From: Poa pratensis
Lineage: Eukaryota > Streptophyta > Magnoliopsida > Poales > Poaceae
Length of the DNA stretch: 64,000 nucleotides
Assembly: GCA_947311845.1 (NCBI GenBank)
Contig: CAMZMU010000069.1
Span: 9,417,875-9,481,874 of the forward strand
Reading direction: 5' to 3'
Part shown: piece after piece, positions 45,651-57,200 of the stretch
How positions within the stretch are numbered: position 1 is the stretch's first letter
Layout: every line of letters begins with the position of its first letter
Translations under genes and position numbers: made by a program
Notes under the pieces: generated by a model
Seen by the model: only the letters and a program-made list of their open reading frames with translations
Told to the model about the DNA's origin: nothing
The model's database searches: none

Positions 45651-45750
45651 GACTACCACCCTTAAAAGGAATCTCGTCCCCGAGATTCGAGAAGGCTAGC
45701 AAAAGGTTGTGACGAGGGTATCTGGGTGGCTACCACCCTTAAAAGGAATT
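45651..45750 (-). promoter_or_regulatory. Array unit pre-LTR region: duplicated tract and hairpin
   Basis: 'ctaccacccttaaaaggaat' occurs twice, at 45653 and 45730; on the minus strand these are ATTCCTTTTAAGGGTGGTAG, the proximal one adjoining the LTR start as polypurine tract. Between them lies GAATCTCG-TCCC-CGAGATTC (45669-45688), an 8-bp hairpin. The same block is at 51984, 58314 and 61185. Confidence 0.7.
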
Positions 45751-45816
45751 CGTGTTGGTAGTAAAAATTATAGTGACAATTATTACAACCTTAGCACCTT
45801 TACGTGGACTCTGGTC

Positions 45817-46335
45817 CTACTTGGCTAAGCTTCTCATGAAGTCTCTCTGAGTGTCTTCGTTTCTAGTCTTACACTGATATCTGGTCTGCTTCTTATCTGG
45901 TGTAGTGAGCGTGACCACTTTGCTGGCTTGATCAATCTGACCATCATATTTGGACATCCAGTCCTTGCCTATGATTATATCAAAGCCTTGTAGGTCCAGC
46001 ACAAACAACTCGCTTGGAAAATTGTCTGTCTCAATTCTCAAGGTCATGTTTTGGCATATAGTGTTTGCTTGCATCTTTCCTTCTGTAGAGCTTACTCTGA
46101 TGGGTCTTCTAAGTCCTCGATTGGGGATCTTATTTTTACTCACAAAGCCTTTTGATATGAATGAATGTGTTGCTTCAGTATCAAAGAGTACTAAGGCAGG
46201 ATAGGAGTTGATCAGCAATCCTTCAATAATTGGGTCTGGTTTCTTGAGAACTCTCTCCATGTTTACAGAGAACACATGTCCCTTTCGGAACTGAATTGGC
46301 TTGGTCCCATTACTAATCTTCTTTTCTGGACAGCT
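45817..46335 (-). CDS. Array unit 1: retropepsin-like domain downstream of the gag stop
   Basis: In frame with gag beyond its TGA (46336-46338); open from 46335 to the stop at 45817. No ATG follows closely: the first in-frame ATG is the NMERV methionine, so translation needs readthrough or internal initiation. It contains the protease core LVLFDTEATHSFIS ... FDIIIGKDWM, where the usual DSG/DTG is DTE. Gly is normally invariant in that loop, so activity is doubtful. The ORF ends ...DFMRSLAK with no RT after it; the 3' LTR starts about 165 bp further on. Confidence 0.85.
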   Translation of the reverse strand, partial: SCPEKKISNGTKPIQFRKGHVFSVNMERVLKKPDPIIEGLLINSYPALVLFDTEATHSFISKGFVSKNKIPNRGLRRPIRVSSTEGKMQANTICQNMTLRIETDNFPSELFVLDLQGFDIIIGKDWMSKYDGQIDQASKVVTLTTPDKKQTRYQCKTRNEDTQRDFMRSLAK

Positions 46336-47325
46336 TCAGGAATAGTGTCCCATTTTTTTGCATTTGAAACACTCTACCAAGCTGAGGTCCTTCCTGTTGG
46401 GTTTGGCGTGGAGATTATGGCTACTGTTTTCTTCCATAAGGTGCTCATCTCCGAGGTCATAAACCTCTTCAGTATGGGCTGGGCTATGGTGTCCATGGTG
46501 GATGTGGTGGTCATTTTCTTCATGGAAGTCATGTACATTATGACAATGGTGGTTACTGTCTTCATGAGGGTTGGACTCAAAATGAACATGTTCTTCATGT
46601 GAAGTGTGCCATTCCTGCTGGGATGCTGAGTGATGGTTCTCCAATTTTTGCTTTTGTTTCTTGTTTGCAAATTGCTTCAATTTGCTTTCCAAGACTACAG
46701 CTTGATCAACAAGTGACTGGTAGTCAGGAGTATAGGCAACTGTCAATAGAATAGATAGTTCGCCATCCAGACCATTTAGAAACCTCTTCCTTTTCTTGGC
46801 ATCTGTATCAACATCATCCAGTGCGTAGCGCGCCAGATTATTGAACTCATTCATGTATTCAATTACATTTCGGTCGCCTTGTCGAAGGTCGAAAAATTCC
46901 TCTCTCTTCAGTTTCATCACTCCTGATGAAATATGTGCAGCACGGAATCCTTCTTGGAACAAATCCCATGTCATCTCTTCAATGGGGTAAGTGATTTGGT
47001 AGCTATCCCACCAGTCTGCTGCAGGTCGTTCTAGTAGATGTGCTGCGAATCTAACCTTCTCAGCATCTGTGCATCCAATGGTCACTAAATCCTTAGTTAC
47101 TGAACGTAGCCAATCATCAGCCAAAATAGGTTCAGAAGTTCTTGAGAACTTCGTTGGTCGAAGCTTTAAGAATTTGATCAGCATATCCATTTGAGATGGA
47201 GGTGGTGCAAGAATGTCCTTGTTGTCTTCTTGTTTTTGGTTCATCAGCAGGCTCATCGGGTTCTGTGCTTCTAATAGTTGAATTGCATTTGTCTTCTCAT
47301 CAATGTTGGGGCTTTGGCGAGGCAT
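46336..47325 (-). CDS. Array unit 1: Gag ending inside its zinc knuckle
   Basis: 329 codons from MPRQSPNIDEKTN. Residues ~60-215 are a Retrotrans_gag domain (FLKLRPTKFSRTSEPILADD ... RPAADWWDSYQITYPIEEMTW ... DLRQGDRNVIEYMNEFNNLARYA). Residues ~240-305 are a histidine-rich linker, about 20 His in 66 residues. Then CFKCKKMGHYS, the first three ligands of a C-x2-C-x4-H-x4-C knuckle, is cut by TGA; the fourth Cys is two codons past the stop, in frame. Wild-type relatives would be expected to have a sense codon here (CGA to TGA is a one-step CpG change). Size and domain order match a chromovirus/Tekay-type Gag. Confidence 0.9.
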   Translation of the reverse strand: MPRQSPNIDEKTNAIQLLEAQNPMSLLMNQKQEDNKDILAPPPSQMDMLIKFLKLRPTKFSRTSEPILADDWLRSVTKDLVTIGCTDAEKVRFAAHLLERPAADWWDSYQITYPIEEMTWDLFQEGFRAAHISSGVMKLKREEFFDLRQGDRNVIEYMNEFNNLARYALDDVDTDAKKRKRFLNGLDGELSILLTVAYTPDYQSLVDQAVVLESKLKQFANKKQKQKLENHHSASQQEWHTSHEEHVHFESNPHEDSNHHCHNVHDFHEENDHHIHHGHHSPAHTEEVYDLGDEHLMEENSSHNLHAKPNRKDLSLVECFKCKKMGHYS

Positions 47326-47862
47326 CTGTTTGGGTTTAGCATAGATGAGTAAAGGATAGAAAGATGCTAAGGAAGAATCCTACCCAACACAGCAGATCAA
47401 GGAAAATCATCTTACAAACAACATCTAACAAACAAAAACAACAATCTAGTATTGTCATACAACCAAGTTCGTATGACAAGTACACTAACACGATATCGTT
47501 GTTCTATTTAAGTGGTGGTATCTAGTCTATCTCCTTCACGAGTGCTTCAAGTTCTTCTTCAACTTTCTTCAAAATCTTCTAAGTGTTTGAGCTCTGAATC
47601 TGGATTCTTCAATAGTCTTCCATGCATGTAGTGCTTCGTGTTGACTTGTAGAATTGCATATGAAGCAGCAGACTCAGACTTTGGACATGGTTATCTAGAA
47701 TAAGAAAAGAAATTTTCAGAATGTATGGAGTAGGTTAGAGTACAAGAGAGATAAAATGAAAAGTTTTGCTTTTAGAAAACTAGATAAAAATAGATTTCCA
47801 ATCCTATGGTCAAAACCTATTTCTATCCAGACTTAGGGTTTCGAACCTACAGGCAACATAGT

Positions 47863-47874
47863 GCTCTGATACCA
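47863..47874 (-). promoter_or_regulatory. Array primer-binding site (tRNA-iMet), unit 1
   Basis: TGGTATCAGAGC on the minus strand, 2 nt from the LTR2 end (...CCGCTACA). Copies lie at 54195-54206, 60526-60537 and about 63383-63394. Confidence 0.85.
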
Positions 47875-47876
47875 TC

Positions 47877-50800
47877 TGTAGCGGACCTGCACTTAAAAAT
47901 TGGCAAGATCCCTGTGTATAGTGCAAACCCCTGGATCGATTCATTTGCACACACAGTTTACGATGAATATCACAACAAAGTATCAATTATTACATGTGGA
48001 TCCAGTACTTAGGAAAATATTCATTACAAATTGCATAGCATGAAGCTAGCTTTGAAAAAGTAAAGCAGCGGAGAACATTATTCTTCAGTGAGTCTCCATC
48101 ATCTTCATGTGCCACAGGCGAAACATGTTGGTTATAGACTCGAAACCCTTAACGAAAACACACTCGTCGTCTGAACAATCTGCAACAAATAAAAATTTGC
48201 AACAGAGTGGGTCAGAACCATTAAAAATAATGGATCTGGCAAGTGACACTATGTGGACACTTAGTGGAATAACTCTAATAACCTATATGCATATTTGGCT
48301 GGTGGAGTTCAAGGCTAATTTGCATAAAGCCAATTTTTCCTATCTCTTTATAAAACACTTTTCTTTTGTCAAAATTGGTATGGCATGAAAACCACCCCCT
48401 TGTCTATCTTTATTCAACCTTCAAAAATTTAACTTAAGAAATTGGAATGTTGGGAGCCTCCGTTGACGTCCTTGATCAGCTGCTCAAATTGTCTGTAACC
48501 GGGGACACGGCTAAGTACTTAGTTTTAACTCTCGAGAGGTTGTGCACGTTCACCACATGACTTAACCAACCCAAACTATCCCCCACACTACATTAGTGAT
48601 CGGGAAAAGGAGAAGATTAAGACGAGACCTTTGGGTAACAGTCCCCTGTTCCTCTGGGCAGACCCATACAAGACATTCATCCGCTGAGACCTGCCGGAAT
48701 CAGGTTCCTAGAACTACTTAGTCAAGGCAGAGCCATTATACCAAGTGGCTGCACTGGAAGCATCTTCACTTGGAGAAAACTTGAGTCCCTTTGTTCCTGG
48801 GTGGCAATCCACAAGTGAATATCCCATCGGGACAACACTCAACTCTCAACAGCCAATCAAGCCCAAATCCACCCAGGTGTTTATTTAACTTAGTAGAATT
48901 AAGCTTTTCAATAAAACACTTTTGCATAGCATCAATAATTCTACTAAGTTATCATAGGATTCTAGACACAACTATTGAAAAGGAGATAGTAGTTTCAGCA
49001 TAGCAATACTATCCAACACATGCATATAAAGAAATACTCTAAGTCATGCATAGAAAATACTTAGGAAATTTATGAGGGGTGTGCCACTTGCCTTGGCAAC
49101 AGGGAGAGCAGGTGTAGCAGTTGCAAAAGCCTTCGTCTCTCTCCGAAATTTCTAACACATCAAACAAGCCACAATAAACATGTAATCATACCAAAAACTT
49201 TTTAAGGAAAAATATGCCATGCATGATATGCAAAAATACTCTAAGGAAATATGACATGCATGATGTGCAAAACAACTTGAGGAACATGGACAAAATAACT
49301 TAATCAAGTTGGCTAGGTCAAGGTCAAGGTTGGGCAAACTAAACTTGATATAATCAACTTAAATTGGTGGTGTGGTTGCTCCAAGTCTTCACATGTTTGG
49401 TCTTCAAAGAATCTTCAACTAGCACTCTAGGGACTTAGTCATAAACACAAAAGACTTGGTCTATGTCCAAAGTGAAAGACAGAATTTAGGAAGAAGGGAT
49501 AGAAGAGAGAAGGATGTAATTGGTCTTCCAAGGATCATCTTCAATCTTCCTTGTCATTCCTTCCTTTGTGTGGTGACTCCATTGCTTTTTGTAGGACTTG
49601 GTGATTTTGCTGACTTCATCATTTGGTACTGCCACTAAGTTAAATGGAGAGGAAAGAAAAAGAAAGAAAGAAAGACTTAGGAAAAATAGGTGGTTGGTCT
49701 TCTTGAAGTTCCTCTTGATTTTTCTTCTAAGTACTTTTATTTCTTGGAGATGCTTCTGCAGTCCGCTTTCTTGGCTAAGTACTTCATTGTCCTTTTTGCT
49801 TCATGTTGAAAATCCCAAGGATGACAAAATAAATTTCTAAGGAAAGTACACCATTTATAAGGTGCTAAATTTTTCTAAGGAAAAATATTGGTAAAAATAA
49901 CTTAACAAAATTTTCTAAGGAAAAGTTTGATCAATTGAGATGCAAAATTTTTCTAAGTACTTCCTAATGCACCTCAACTCTTCAAAATACTCTAAGTTAA
50001 ATTAGCTCGAAAATTGGTGAAGAAAATAATTTTTAAATCATTAAATAATATCAAAAATCCTCCTAAAAAGGGGATAAAACATTTAAATAGAAATTCGTAG
50101 AAAAATACTCTACAAAAATAATTTGATGATTCCCACGGCCAAGTATTAATTAAACAAAACCATAGCAAATGGATTTGCCCAAAAATAATTTTTAAAACTC
50201 AAGTTAAGTCAAATTTACTTAATCAAACAAATTTAAAATTTGAACCAATTTGAATTTGTCAAAACATAAATTTAACTGTGCCAAAAGTTTCTACATGTCA
50301 TAAGCTTTCCAAAAATATAAAGTTTGCAAAATTTGGTCGAGCGAATAAAAAGTTATGATAGATCTAAACTTCAGGGTCTTTTCTGCAGAATTGCCGGTCT
50401 TCTCTGTGCTGGCGTTGACCGCTGACTTTGACTGCTGACGAGGCGTTGAGTTGGCATTGACCTTACGGTTGACTACGAATTTTGACCAGAATTTAAGTTG
50501 CTCGGATGGAAAAACAATCTATATGAAAGTTGTTGATAATTACGTGCTCTATCTAACTATCACAATTATATCATAAGTGGATGAATAGATTGGTCACAAA
50601 TCGCATTATACCTTTCTGGTCCGAAACTTCGAATGCGAATATCTCTTAGCTCGCTCAACCAAATAAGGTAGGGCTCAGGGCAAATGAAAGGTCTTGATCA
50701 GGGGAACAACTTTCGTCTTCTCGACCCGAAGATTTGAGGTTGTTTTCTTCTTCGAAAATCGTCAAACACAATCTGTATTGTACAGAAAATTCCGTACGTC

Positions 50801-51983
50801 AAAACAAAAAGTGTTCAACAGGAAAGTTGTAGGTAGAGGTTAGATTTACCTTCTCACCGGAGGAATTTCGATTTGAAGAACCGAGCGCGAAGAGATCTAA
50901 GAAATACGACTTCAGATTTGAAGGATAGCGAGTCGAAATTCTTGCTGCACGGTTGATGAAAAGAGTTGTGGTTTCCCGGGATGGAAAGGTATTGGGGAGA
51001 TCTTCAACAAAGTTTCAGGTTCCGTCACGATTCGAGATGATCTTAGTCGTCAAACCAACGAAATACGATTTCGCTGATTAGGGTTTCGGTGCAACGAAAA
51101 GGGGAACAGAGATGCCGGCAGCTACAGAGGTTTATATAGGCCAAGGGTCGGTGGAATAGATTGGCCTCGAAGTTATGAACGCGTAGGATCAAGCGGATCC
51201 GGATTTGGAGTTATATTTGTCAAGATATTTGCGTTTAAGTGGAAAGGATTTAGAAAACTGAAAATTTTCTGAAACTACCATCGGGTTCGAACCTGGTTCG
51301 ACTCGGCTGGCTCGGCTGGCTATACGCGCACGAGTTGGGCTGGGTTTTGGCCCAACTAGCTCGGCCGGCTGATTTTTTTTTGTTTTAAAATATTTTTCTT
51401 TATTCTTTTTACTGTTTTCTTCATAACTTTTGATTTTGAAGTCCAAATCAACTCAAACCAGTTTCTAAATTTTTTGAAAAATCAAGACCTATCTTCTAGA
51501 ACTTTCAAATACACTTTTCCAAAACTTTTCAAAATTCGAATTTAAAAAAATATTGCATATTTGCTTGTTTGACACTTTTATGTCAATTAAAAAAATAGGA
51601 TTTTAAATAAAATCATTTGTGGTTTAATAAAGTCAAATAAAATACCACAAATGTAAATATTCGAACATAACTTATTTTAGACATATATTTTCAATAATAT
51701 AAAATAATCAAATCAAACACACAAAAAATATAATAAAAAGGTTTGGCAATATTCTAGAAATCAAAAATATTATATAGGGCATAATAAGGCCCATTCATAT
51801 TATTTTACCAAATATGTTTTCAAGTGGAAATAATATTCCAACTTTTGAAATTTCAAATGCAAACAAGACAAGTAAAACATGAATGCATGCATGCTTTTTA
51901 TTTTCAAGTAAAATACATAATAGTTTTCAAAAGTTTTAAATTTTTCTGATTTTTTAACCTTTTGAAAAACCTGGGATGTTACA
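47877..51983 (-). mobile_element. Array LTR2
   Basis: 4107 bp, TGTAACATCC ... CGCTACA on the minus strand. A polypurine tract adjoins its start (51984) and a primer site adjoins its end (47876), so it serves as 5' LTR of unit 1 and 3' LTR of unit 2. Confidence 0.9.
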
Positions 51984-52149
51984 GACTACCACCCTTAAAA
52001 GGAATCTCGTCCCCGAGATTCGAGAAGGCTAGCAAAAGGTTGTGACGAGGGTATCTGGGTGGCTACCACCCTTAAAAGGAATTCGTGTTGGTAGTAAAAA
52101 TTATAGTGACAATTATTACAACCTTAGCACCTTTACGTGGACTCTGGTC

Positions 52150-52668
52150 CTACTTGGCTAAGCTTCTCATGAAGTCTCTCTGAGTGTCTTCGTTTCTAGT
52201 CTTACACTGATATCTGGTCTGCTTCTTATCTGGTGTAGTGAGCGTGACCACTTTGCTGGCTTGATCAATCTGACCATCATATTTGGACATCCAGTCCTTG
52301 CCTATGATTATATCAAAGCCTTGTAGGTCCAGCACAAACAACTCGCTTGGAAAATTGTCTGTCTCAATTCTCAAGGTCATGTTTTGGCATATAGTGTTTG
52401 CTTGCATCTTTCCTTCTGTAGAGCTTACTCTGATGGGTCTTCTAAGTCCTCGATTGGGGATCTTATTTTTACTCACAAAGCCTTTTGATATGAATGAATG
52501 TGTTGCTTCAGTATCAAAGAGTACTAAGGCAGGATAGGAGTTGATCAGCAATCCTTCAATAATTGGGTCTGGTTTCTTGAGAACTCTCTCCATGTTTACA
52601 GAGAACACATGTCCCTTTCGGAACTGAATTGGCTTGGTCCCATTACTAATCTTCTTTTCTGGACAGCT
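52150..52668 (-). CDS. Array unit 2: retropepsin-like domain (DTE)
   Basis: Same protein as in unit 1, including DTEATHSF and the TGA separating it from gag (52669-52671). Confidence 0.85.
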   Translation of the reverse strand, partial: SCPEKKISNGTKPIQFRKGHVFSVNMERVLKKPDPIIEGLLINSYPALVLFDTEATHSFISKGFVSKNKIPNRGLRRPIRVSSTEGKMQANTICQNMTLRIETDNFPSELFVLDLQGFDIIIGKDWMSKYDGQIDQASKVVTLTTPDKKQTRYQCKTRNEDTQRDFMRSLAK

Positions 52669-53657
52669 TCAGGAATAGTGTCCCATTTTTTTGCATTTGA
52701 AACACTCTACCAAGCTGAGGTCCTTCCTGTTGGGTTTGGCGTGGAGATTATGGCTACTGTTTTCTTCCATAAGGTGCTCATCTCCGAGGTCATAAACCTC
52801 TTCAGTATGGGCTGGGCTATGGTGTCCATGGTGGATGTGGTGGTCATTTTCTTCATGGAAGTCATGTACATTATGACAATGGTGGTTACTGTCTTCATGA
52901 GGGTTGGACTCAAAATGAACATGTTCTTCATGTGAAGTGTGCCATTCCTGCTGGATGCTGAGTGATGGTTCTCCAATTTTTGCTTTTGTTTCTTGTTTGC
53001 AAATTGCTTCAATTTGCTTTCCAAGACTACAGCTTGATCAACAAGTGACTGGTAGTCAGGAGTATAGGCAACTGTCAATAGAATAGATAGTTCGCCATCC
53101 AGACCATTTAGAAACCTCTTCCTTTTCTTGGCATCTGTATCAACATCATCCAGTGCGTAGCGCGCCAGATTATTGAACTCATTCATGTATTCAATTACAT
53201 TTCGGTCGCCTTGTCGAAGGTCGAAAAATTCCTCTCTCTTCAGTTTCATCACTCCTGATGAAATATGTGCAGCACGGAATCCTTCTTGGAACAAATCCCA
53301 TGTCATCTCTTCAATGGGGTAAGTGATTTGGTAGCTATCCCACCAGTCTGCTGCAGGTCGTTCTAGTAGATGTGCTGCGAATCTAACCTTCTCAGCATCT
53401 GTGCATCCAATGGTCACTAAATCCTTAGTTACTGAACGTAGCCAATCATCAGCCAAAATAGGTTCAGAAGTTCTTGAGAACTTCGTTGGTCGAAGCTTTA
53501 AGAATTTGATCAGCATATCCATTTGAGATGGAGGTGGTGCAAGAATGTCCTTGTTGTCTTCTTGTTTTTGGTTCATCAGCAGGCTCATCGGGTTCTGTGC
53601 TTCTAATAGTTGAATTGCATTTGTCTTCTCATCAATGTTGGGGCTTTGGCGAGGCAT
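52669..53657 (-). pseudogene. Array unit 2: Gag with frameshift before the His-rich linker
   Basis: As unit 1 up to about residue 235, then one G is missing ('cctgctggatgctgag' against 'cctgctgggatgctgag'). The frame then reads SRNGTLHMKNMFILS... to 52707, losing the His-rich linker and zinc knuckle. It is the only change of this kind among units 1-3 and could be a homopolymer error. Confidence 0.8.
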
Positions 53658-54208
53658 CTGTTTGGGTTTAGCATAGATGAGTAAAGGATAGAAAGATGCT
53701 AAGGAAGAATCCTACCCAACACAGCAGATCAAGGAAAATCATCTTACAAACAACATCTAACAAACAAAAACAACAATCTAGTATTGTCATACAACCAAGT
53801 TCGTATGACAAGTACACTAACACGATATCGTTGTTCTATTTAAGTGGTGGTATCTAGTCTATCTCCTTCACGAGTGCTTCAAGTTCTTCTTCAACTTTCT
53901 TCAAAATCTTCTAAGTGTTTGAGCTCTGAATCTGGATTCTTCAATAGTCTTCCATGCATGTAGTGCTTCGTGTTGACTTGTAGAATTGCATATGAAGCAG
54001 CAGACTCAGACTTTGGACATGGTTATCTAGAATAAGAAAAGAAATTTTCAGAATGTATGGAGTAGGTTAGAGTACAAGAGAGATAAAATGAAAAGTTTTG
54101 CTTTTAGAAAACTAGATAAAAATAGATTTCCAATCCTATGGTCAAAACCTATTTCTATCCAGACTTAGGGTTTCGAACCTACAGGCAACATAGTGCTCTG
54201 ATACCATC

Positions 54209-57200
54209 TGTAGCGGACCTGCACTTAAAAATTGGCAAGATCCCTGTGTATAGTGCAAACCCCTGGATCGATTCATTTGCACACACAGTTTACGATGAAT
54301 ATCACAACAAAGTATCAATTATTACATGTGGATCCAGTACTTAGGAAAATATTCATTACAAATTGCATAGCATGAAGCTAGCTTTGAAAAAGTAAAGCAG
54401 CGGAGAACATTATTCTTCAGTGAGTCTCCATCATCTTCATGTGCCACAGGCGAAACATGTTGGTTATAGACTCGAAACCCTTAACGAAAACACACTCGTC
54501 GTCTGAACAATCTGCAACAAATAAAAATTTGCAACAGAGTGGGTCAGAACCATTAAAAATAATGGATCTGGCAAGTGACACTATGTGGACACTTAGTGGA
54601 ATAACTCTAATAACCTATATGCATATTTGGCTGGTGGAGTTCAAGGCTAATTTGCATAAAGCCAATTTTTCCTATCTCTTTATAAAACACTTTTCTTTTG
54701 TCAAAATTGGTATGGCATGAAAACCACCCCTTGTCTATCTTTATTCAACCTTCAAAAATTTAACTTAAGAAATTGGAATGTTGGGAGCCTCCGTTGACGT
54801 CCTTGATCAGCTGCTCAAATTGTCTGTAACCGGGGACACGGCTAAGTACTTAGTTTTAACTCTCGAGAGGTTGTGCACGTTCACCACATGACTTAACCAA
54901 CCCAAACTATCCCCCACACTACATTAGTGATCGGGAAAAGGAGAAGATTAAGACGAGACCTTTGGGTAACAGTCCCCTGTTCCTCTGGGCAGACCCATAC
55001 AAGACATTCATCCGCTGAGACCTGCCGGAATCAGGTTCCTAGAACTACTTAGTCAAGGCAGAGCCATTATACCAAGTGGCTGCACTGGAAGCATCTTCAC
55101 TTGGAGAAAACTTGAGTCCCTTTGTTCCTGGGTGGCAATCCACAAGTGAATATCCCATCGGGACAACACTCAACTCTCAACAGCCAATCAAGCCCAAATC
55201 CACCCAGGTGTTTATTTAACTTAGTAGAATTAAGCTTTTCAATAAAACACTTTTGCATAGCATCAATAATTCTACTAAGTTATCATAGGATTCTAGACAC
55301 AACTATTGAAAAGGAGATAGTAGTTTCAGCATAGCAATACTATCCAACACATGCATATAAAGAAATACTCTAAGTCATGCATAGAAAATACTTAGGAAAT
55401 TTATGAGGGGTGTGCCACTTGCCTTGGCAACAGGGAGAGCAGGTGTAGCAGTTGCAAAAGCCTTCGTCTCTCTCCGAAATTTCTAACACATCAAACAAGC
55501 CACAATAAACATGTAATCATACCAAAAACTTTTTAAGGAAAAATATGCCATGCATGATATGCAAAAATACTCTAAGGAAATATGACATGCATGATGTGCA
55601 AAACAACTTGAGGAACATGGACAAAATAACTTAATCAAGTTGGCTAGGTCAAGGTCAAGGTTGGGCAAACTAAACTTGATATAATCAACTTAAATTGGTG
55701 GTGTGGTTGCTCCAAGTCTTCACATGTTTGGTCTTCAAAGAATCTTCAACTAGCACTCTAGGGACTTAGTCATAAACACAAAAGACTTGGTCTATGTCCA
55801 AAGTGAAAGACAGAATTTAGGAAGAAGGGATAGAAGAGAGAAGGATGTAATTGGTCTTCCAAGGATCATCTTCAATCTTCCTTGTCATTCCTTCCTTTGT
55901 GTGGTGACTCCATTGCTTTTTGTAGGACTTGGTGATTTTGCTGACTTCATCATTTGGTACTGCCACTAAGTTAAATGGAGAGGAAAGAAAAAGAAAGAAA
56001 GAAAGACTTAGGAAAAATAGGTGGTTGGTCTTCTTGAAGTTCCTCTTGATTTTTCTTCTAAGTACTTTTATTTCTTGGAGATGCTTCTGCAGTCCGCTTT
56101 CTTGGCTAAGTACTTCATTGTCCTTTTTGCTTCATGTTGAAAATCCCAAGGATGACAAAATAAATTTCTAAGGAAAGTACACCATTTATAAGGTGCTAAA
56201 TTTTTCTAAGGAAAAATATTGGTAAAAATAACTTAACAAAATTTTCTAAGGAAAAGTTTGATCAATTGAGATGCAAAATTTTTCTAAGTACTTCCTAATG
56301 CACCTCAACTCTTCAAAATACTCTAAGTTAAATTAGCTCGAAAATTGGTGAAGAAAATAATTTTTAAATCATTAAATAATATCAAAAATCCTCCTAAAAA
56401 GGGGATAAAACATTTAAATAGAAATTCGTAGAAAAATACTCTACAAAAATAATTTGATGATTCCCATGGCCAAGTATTAATTAAACAAAACCATAGCAAA
56501 TGGATTTGCCCAAAAATAATTTTTAAAACTCAAGTTAAGTCAAATTTACTTAATCAAACAAATTTAAAATTTGAACCAATTTGAATTTGTCAAAACATAA
56601 ATTTAACTGTGCCAAAAGTTTCTACATGTCATAAGCTTTCCAAAAATATAAAGTTTGCAAAATTTGGTCGAGCGAATAAAAAGTTATGATAGATCTAAAC
56701 TTCAGGGTCTTTTCTGCAGAATTGCCGGTCTTCTCTGTGCTGGCGTTGACCGCTGACTTTGACTGCTGACGAGGCGTTGAGTTGGCATTGACCTTACGGT
56801 TGACTACGAATTTTGACCAGAATTTAAGTTGCTCGGATGGAAAAACAATCTATATGAAAGTTGTTGATAATTACGTGCTCTATCTAACTATCACAATTAT
56901 ATCATAAGTGGATGAATAGATTGGTCACAAATCGCATTATACCTTTCTGGTCCGAAACTTCGAATGCGAATATCTCTTAGCTCGCTCAACCAAATAAGGT
57001 AGGGCTCAGGGCAAATGAAAGGTCTTGATCAGGGGAACAACTTTCGTCTTCTCGACCCGAAGATTTGAGGTTGTTTTCTTCTTCGAAAATCGTCAAACAC
57101 AATCTGTATTGTACAGAAAATTCCGTACGTCAAAACAAAAAGTGTTCAACAGGAAAGTTGTAGGTAGAGGTTAGATTTACCTTCTCACCGGAGGAATTTC

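Larger units (their letters stand above)
45651..47876 (-). mobile_element. Array unit 1 internal region (gag-pro only)
   Basis: 2226 bp between LTR1 and LTR2: polypurine region, protease, Gag, ~540-bp leader, primer site. There is no room for RT, RNase H and integrase, so the unit is a TR-GAG-like non-autonomous Gypsy element that also retains a protease-like segment. Confidence 0.9.
51984..54208 (-). mobile_element. Array unit 2 internal region
   Basis: 2225 bp, almost identical to unit 1. It has the same order: polypurine/hairpin block, protease, Gag, leader, primer site. Confidence 0.9.

Noticed and set aside
45950..46204. Plus-strand 84-codon ORF repeated in the array
   Set aside because: Antisense shadow of the protease segment.
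46276..46602. Plus-strand ORF of 108 codons, hydrophobic and Met/Val-rich, repeated in each array unit (52609, 58939)
   Set aside because: It is the antisense of the Gag His-rich linker; CAT/CAC read backwards give ATG/GTG. No independent evidence of translation.
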